Assembly: GCA_016209995.1 (NCBI GenBank)
Contig: JACQVC010000483.1
Coordinates: 1 to 14,968 of the forward strand
Source: Gemmatimonadota bacterium
GTDB taxonomy: Bacteria > Gemmatimonadota > Gemmatimonadetes > Longimicrobiales > Gaopeijiaceae
DNA length: 14,968 bases
Direction of reading: 5' to 3'
The translations under genes and the position numbers were made by a program. Below, one piece after another: positions 12,860 to 14,968 of this stretch. Position 1 is the stretch's first letter; every line of letters starts with the position of its first letter. The notes beneath the pieces were generated by a model. The model made no database searches, had not been told where the DNA came from, and saw nothing but the letters and a program-made list of their open reading frames with translations.

Positions 12860-13711
12860 CTACTGGGAGTCGCCGCGCTGCGCTGGTGGAGCCGCGACGT
12901 TCCAGTGTACCGTCCGCCTCGGTTCGTCGCTGTCGCTGGCCGAGCGACGCAGGCTCGCCACCAGATCGGCCACCTTGTCGCCGCCGGTCACCGTGAGGAA
13001 GATGTCCTCCAGGTGGGCCTGGCCCTGGTCAACGGAGCTGCGCAGTTCCTCCATGGTGCCTTGCGCGGCGATGCGCCCGCCATGGATGATGGCGATGCGG
13101 TCGCAGACGGCCTCGGCCACCTCCAGCGTGTGCGTCGAGAGGAAGACGGTGCCTCCATCGCGCACGAACTGCCTGAGCAGGTCCTTGAGGCGCCTGGCCG
13201 AGCGCGGGTCCAGGCCCACCATCGGCTCGTCCACCACGATGACTTCCGGCTCGTGGATGAGCGCCGAGCTGATGAGCAGCTTCTGGCGCATGCCGTGCGA
13301 GTAGCTCTCGATCAGCTCGTGCTTCCAGTCCGCCAGGTCGAATATCTCGAGCAGATGGTCCGTATGCTCCTCGGTCTCACGGCCATCCCGACCCCATAGT
13401 CCAGCTACGAAACGCAGGAACTCGCCGCCGGAGAGCTTCTCGTACAGAAACGGCCGGTCGGGAATGTAGCCGATACGGCGCTTCGCCCGGACCGGATCCC
13501 GCAGCATATCATCGCCGCCGATGCGAATACTCCCGGCCGTGGGCTGCAGCACGCCCGCGATCATGCGGATGGTCGTGGTCTTGCCCGCGCCGTTCGGACC
13601 CAAGAAGCCGAAGATCTCGCCTCGCCGCACGGCGAGGTCGATGGCATCCACGGCCGTGAACCGGCCGTAGCGCTTCGTCACGCGTTCCAGCTGCACCATG
13701 TCGTTGGTCAC
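12860..13711 (-). CDS. ABC transporter ATP-binding protein of an exporter
   Basis: Protein of 283 residues with a complete ABC domain: Walker A GPNGAGKTT (38-46), IGYIPDRP (80-87) where the Q-loop Gln is normally found, signature YSHGMRQKL (137-145), Walker B VIVVDEP (157-163) with E162 the catalytic Glu, D-loop GLD, and H194 in STHTL. It powers the adjacent permease. The Q-loop Gln is replaced by Asp/Arg, common in this exporter subgroup. GTG 13711 is preferred: GAGG lies 7 bases upstream and GTGA overlaps the transglutaminase stop. ATG 13699, four codons later, is the alternative with no ribosome site. The long frame up to 13843 overlaps the transglutaminase gene and has no homology. Confidence 0.92.
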   Translation of the reverse strand: MTNDMVQLERVTKRYGRFTAVDAIDLAVRRGEIFGFLGPNGAGKTTTIRMIAGVLQPTAGSIRIGGDDMLRDPVRAKRRIGYIPDRPFLYEKLSGGEFLRFVAGLWGRDGRETEEHTDHLLEIFDLADWKHELIESYSHGMRQKLLISSALIHEPEVIVVDEPMVGLDPRSARRLKDLLRQFVRDGGTVFLSTHTLEVAEAVCDRIAIIHGGRIAAQGTMEELRSSVDQGQAHLEDIFLTVTGGDKVADLVASLRRSASDSDEPRRTVHWNVAAPPAQRGDSQ

Positions 13712-14968
13712 TCGAGTACCTCGATCTCCAGTTTGCCGATCAGCCGCACGATCTCCACCTGGTTGGCGAGGCCGCCCGTGATGAAGCGGAGGTGCGCCGC
13801 ATCCGCAGGTACCTGTCCGAACGTGGGATCCACGGCCACCCACTCACCCAACCACACCTCGGGCCACGCGTGGTAGAAAAACCGGCCATCCACATACACG
13901 AGCCCCACCGCCGTCCTCGCCGGCAGCCCCAGAGCCCGCGCCATGGCCACGTACAGCACGGTGTGCTCGTTGCAGTCGCCCCGGCGCGACTCCAGCACCT
14001 GAACGGCGCTGGGCACGCTGATCGTGATCGCTTTCTCGAGCGTGTTGTTCACCGATGTGGTCAGTCGCTGCGCCACCTGCTTGGGATCCGGCGCCCACGA
14101 CATGCGCCAGCCGGCGACCTGACGCGCGTGCCTGACGATCGCGGGATCATCGCTCTGGATCAGCGGCTCGGGCACTAAGGCATCGCGCAGGTCCATCGTC
14201 TTGTACGGCAGGGAGTAGCCGGGATCGAGCGCGCCCCAGCGCTCGCGCCGCACGATCAACGTGTCGCCGCGCAGCTCCTGGCGGCCGCCCGACAGCTCGA
14301 AGCCCGTGAGATCCACACCGCTGAGCCGGAAGCGCAGCTCGTCGTGCTGCTCGATGTCTCCGAGGTCGACGTTGCTCTGCACCGCCGTGCCCAGGATGAT
14401 GTCGTCGTCCAGGGGCGAGCCGGCCACGAGCCGCGCCTGCTCGAGCTGCCAGCGGGCGATCTCGTATTCCGTCCGTTCCATCGAGTAGCCCAGCGGGCTC
14501 GACGCCTGCACGATCCGCCCATCCTCGTCGATCCAGCTCGAGACCTCGATGCCCCCGTAGCGCTCAGTGATCAGCCAGGACGGAACCGTGTCATAGCGCG
14601 CCGCGGTCCACGAGCCGTCGGTAGAATTCAGCGCTGCGCTGTCCGGCACGATCAGCGTATCGTGAGCCTGGACCTCGACCTCGACCGTGCGCATAGCGAG
14701 CGTCGACGGGTCGAACATCGGCAGCCGGTAGCTGCTGCCGACCTTCAGATCGCCGCCCATCGCGACGCGGATCGGTAGGACGGCCGAGAAGATCGGCGGC
14801 TCGCTCAGCCGGTAGGATACGGTCTGCGGGCTGCCGCCCGCGTCGATCTCGACCTCGAGCAGCGTGTCGCCCGTCACCACGCCGCTGGCCGCGAAGCGCC
14901 CGATCTCCGAGTCCAGCGAGAACTCGAAGTCGCGCAGCGCGAGCGCCGGCGAGAGTCGCACCCTGGAC
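13708..14968 (-). CDS. Transglutaminase-like domain protein, 5' end outside the window
   Basis: At least 417 residues are visible; the frame is still open at the window edge, so the GTG at 14961 is not taken as the start and residue numbers count from it. The N-terminal two thirds are beta-rich, with short repeats of GDTLL/GDTLIV type and no known domain. The C-terminal third (about 310-390) is a transglutaminase-like cysteine-protease fold: C330 in RRGDCNEH, H364 in FYHAWPEVW and D378 in AVDPTFGQ make a complete catalytic triad. Such proteins are usually exported and act as proteases or amide-modifying enzymes; the signal peptide would be upstream of this window. Its stop overlaps the ABC ATPase GTG, which implies a joint function with the exporter. 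Confidence 0.88.
   Translation of the reverse strand, partial: SRVRLSPALALRDFEFSLDSEIGRFAASGVVTGDTLLEVEIDAGGSPQTVSYRLSEPPIFSAVLPIRVAMGGDLKVGSSYRLPMFDPSTLAMRTVEVEVQAHDTLIVPDSAALNSTDGSWTAARYDTVPSWLITERYGGIEVSSWIDEDGRIVQASSPLGYSMERTEYEIARWQLEQARLVAGSPLDDDIILGTAVQSNVDLGDIEQHDELRFRLSGVDLTGFELSGGRQELRGDTLIVRRERWGALDPGYSLPYKTMDLRDALVPEPLIQSDDPAIVRHARQVAGWRMSWAPDPKQVAQRLTTSVNNTLEKAITISVPSAVQVLESRRGDCNEHTVLYVAMARALGLPARTAVGLVYVDGRFFYHAWPEVWLGEWVAVDPTFGQVPADAAHLRFITGGLANQVEIVRLIGKLEIEVLE
13719..13722 (-). promoter_or_regulatory. Ribosome binding site favouring the GTG start of the ABC ATPase
   Basis: GAGG on the minus strand, 7 bases before GTG 13711 and inside the last codons of the transglutaminase gene. 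The ATG at 13699 lacks such a site. Confidence 0.5.

Noticed and set aside
13712..13843. Longer N-terminus for the ABC ATPase
   Set aside because: It overlaps the transglutaminase catalytic region and has no homology; the GTG at 13711 has a ribosome site and a GTGA overlap.
1..14968. CRISPR array, tRNA or rRNA, integrase or transposase, toxin-antitoxin or defence genes
   Set aside because: I looked on both strands; no regularly spaced repeats, no RNA-gene signatures and no protein of these kinds were seen. The only repeats are the REP-like hairpins and the short repeats near 2024-2122.

Overview
The window is GC-rich bacterial DNA with a strong preference for G or C at third codon positions, densely packed genes, GTG and TTG starts, and few recognisable promoters. 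There is no rRNA, tRNA, CRISPR array, integrase or transposase. The gene set (SIMPL, DUF1499, DUF445, ABC exporter plus transglutaminase, fatty acyl-CoA reductase, alkyl-DHAP synthase) fits a free-living, probably soil, high-GC Gram-negative such as Gemmatimonadota or a myxobacterium-like lineage. No marker gene is present, so this is a weak inference.

Layout. (A) 1-2005, minus strand: a PCC/DUF296 protein, a sugar-phosphate nucleotidyltransferase and a DinB-like protein cut by the window edge. They are closely spaced and probably one operon. (B) 2006-2263: a divergent intergenic region with two related palindromes on the side of the PCC gene. (C) 2264-6087, plus strand: a four-gene envelope-type cluster of SIMPL protein, DUF1499 protein, orphan lipoprotein and DUF445 membrane protein. 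(D) 6027-9944: a fatty acyl-CoA reductase (minus) and an alkyldihydroxyacetonephosphate synthase (plus), divergently transcribed from a 447-bp region. That region holds a 155-bp element bounded by inverted REP-like hairpin repeats. (E) 9978-14968, minus strand: a transglutaminase (cut by the window edge), an ABC ATPase, an ABC permease, a third copy of the REP-like hairpin, a Dph6-family PP-loop protein and two tiny membrane proteins.

The most interesting unit is D. The reductase can supply fatty alcohol and the synthase uses fatty alcohol to replace the acyl chain of acyl-DHAP, so together they would carry out the two defining steps of ether-lipid synthesis by the route known from peroxisomes. 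The synthase is close to the eukaryotic enzyme through the whole catalytic domain and keeps the key active-site residues. The acyl-DHAP-forming acyltransferase and the alkyl-DHAP reductase are not in the window. Region E joins an exporter to a periplasmic-type transglutaminase with a 4-base start/stop overlap. Region C looks like envelope maintenance. Several starts were moved from the longest possible reading frame on the basis of ribosome binding sites, family N-termini and repeat content.
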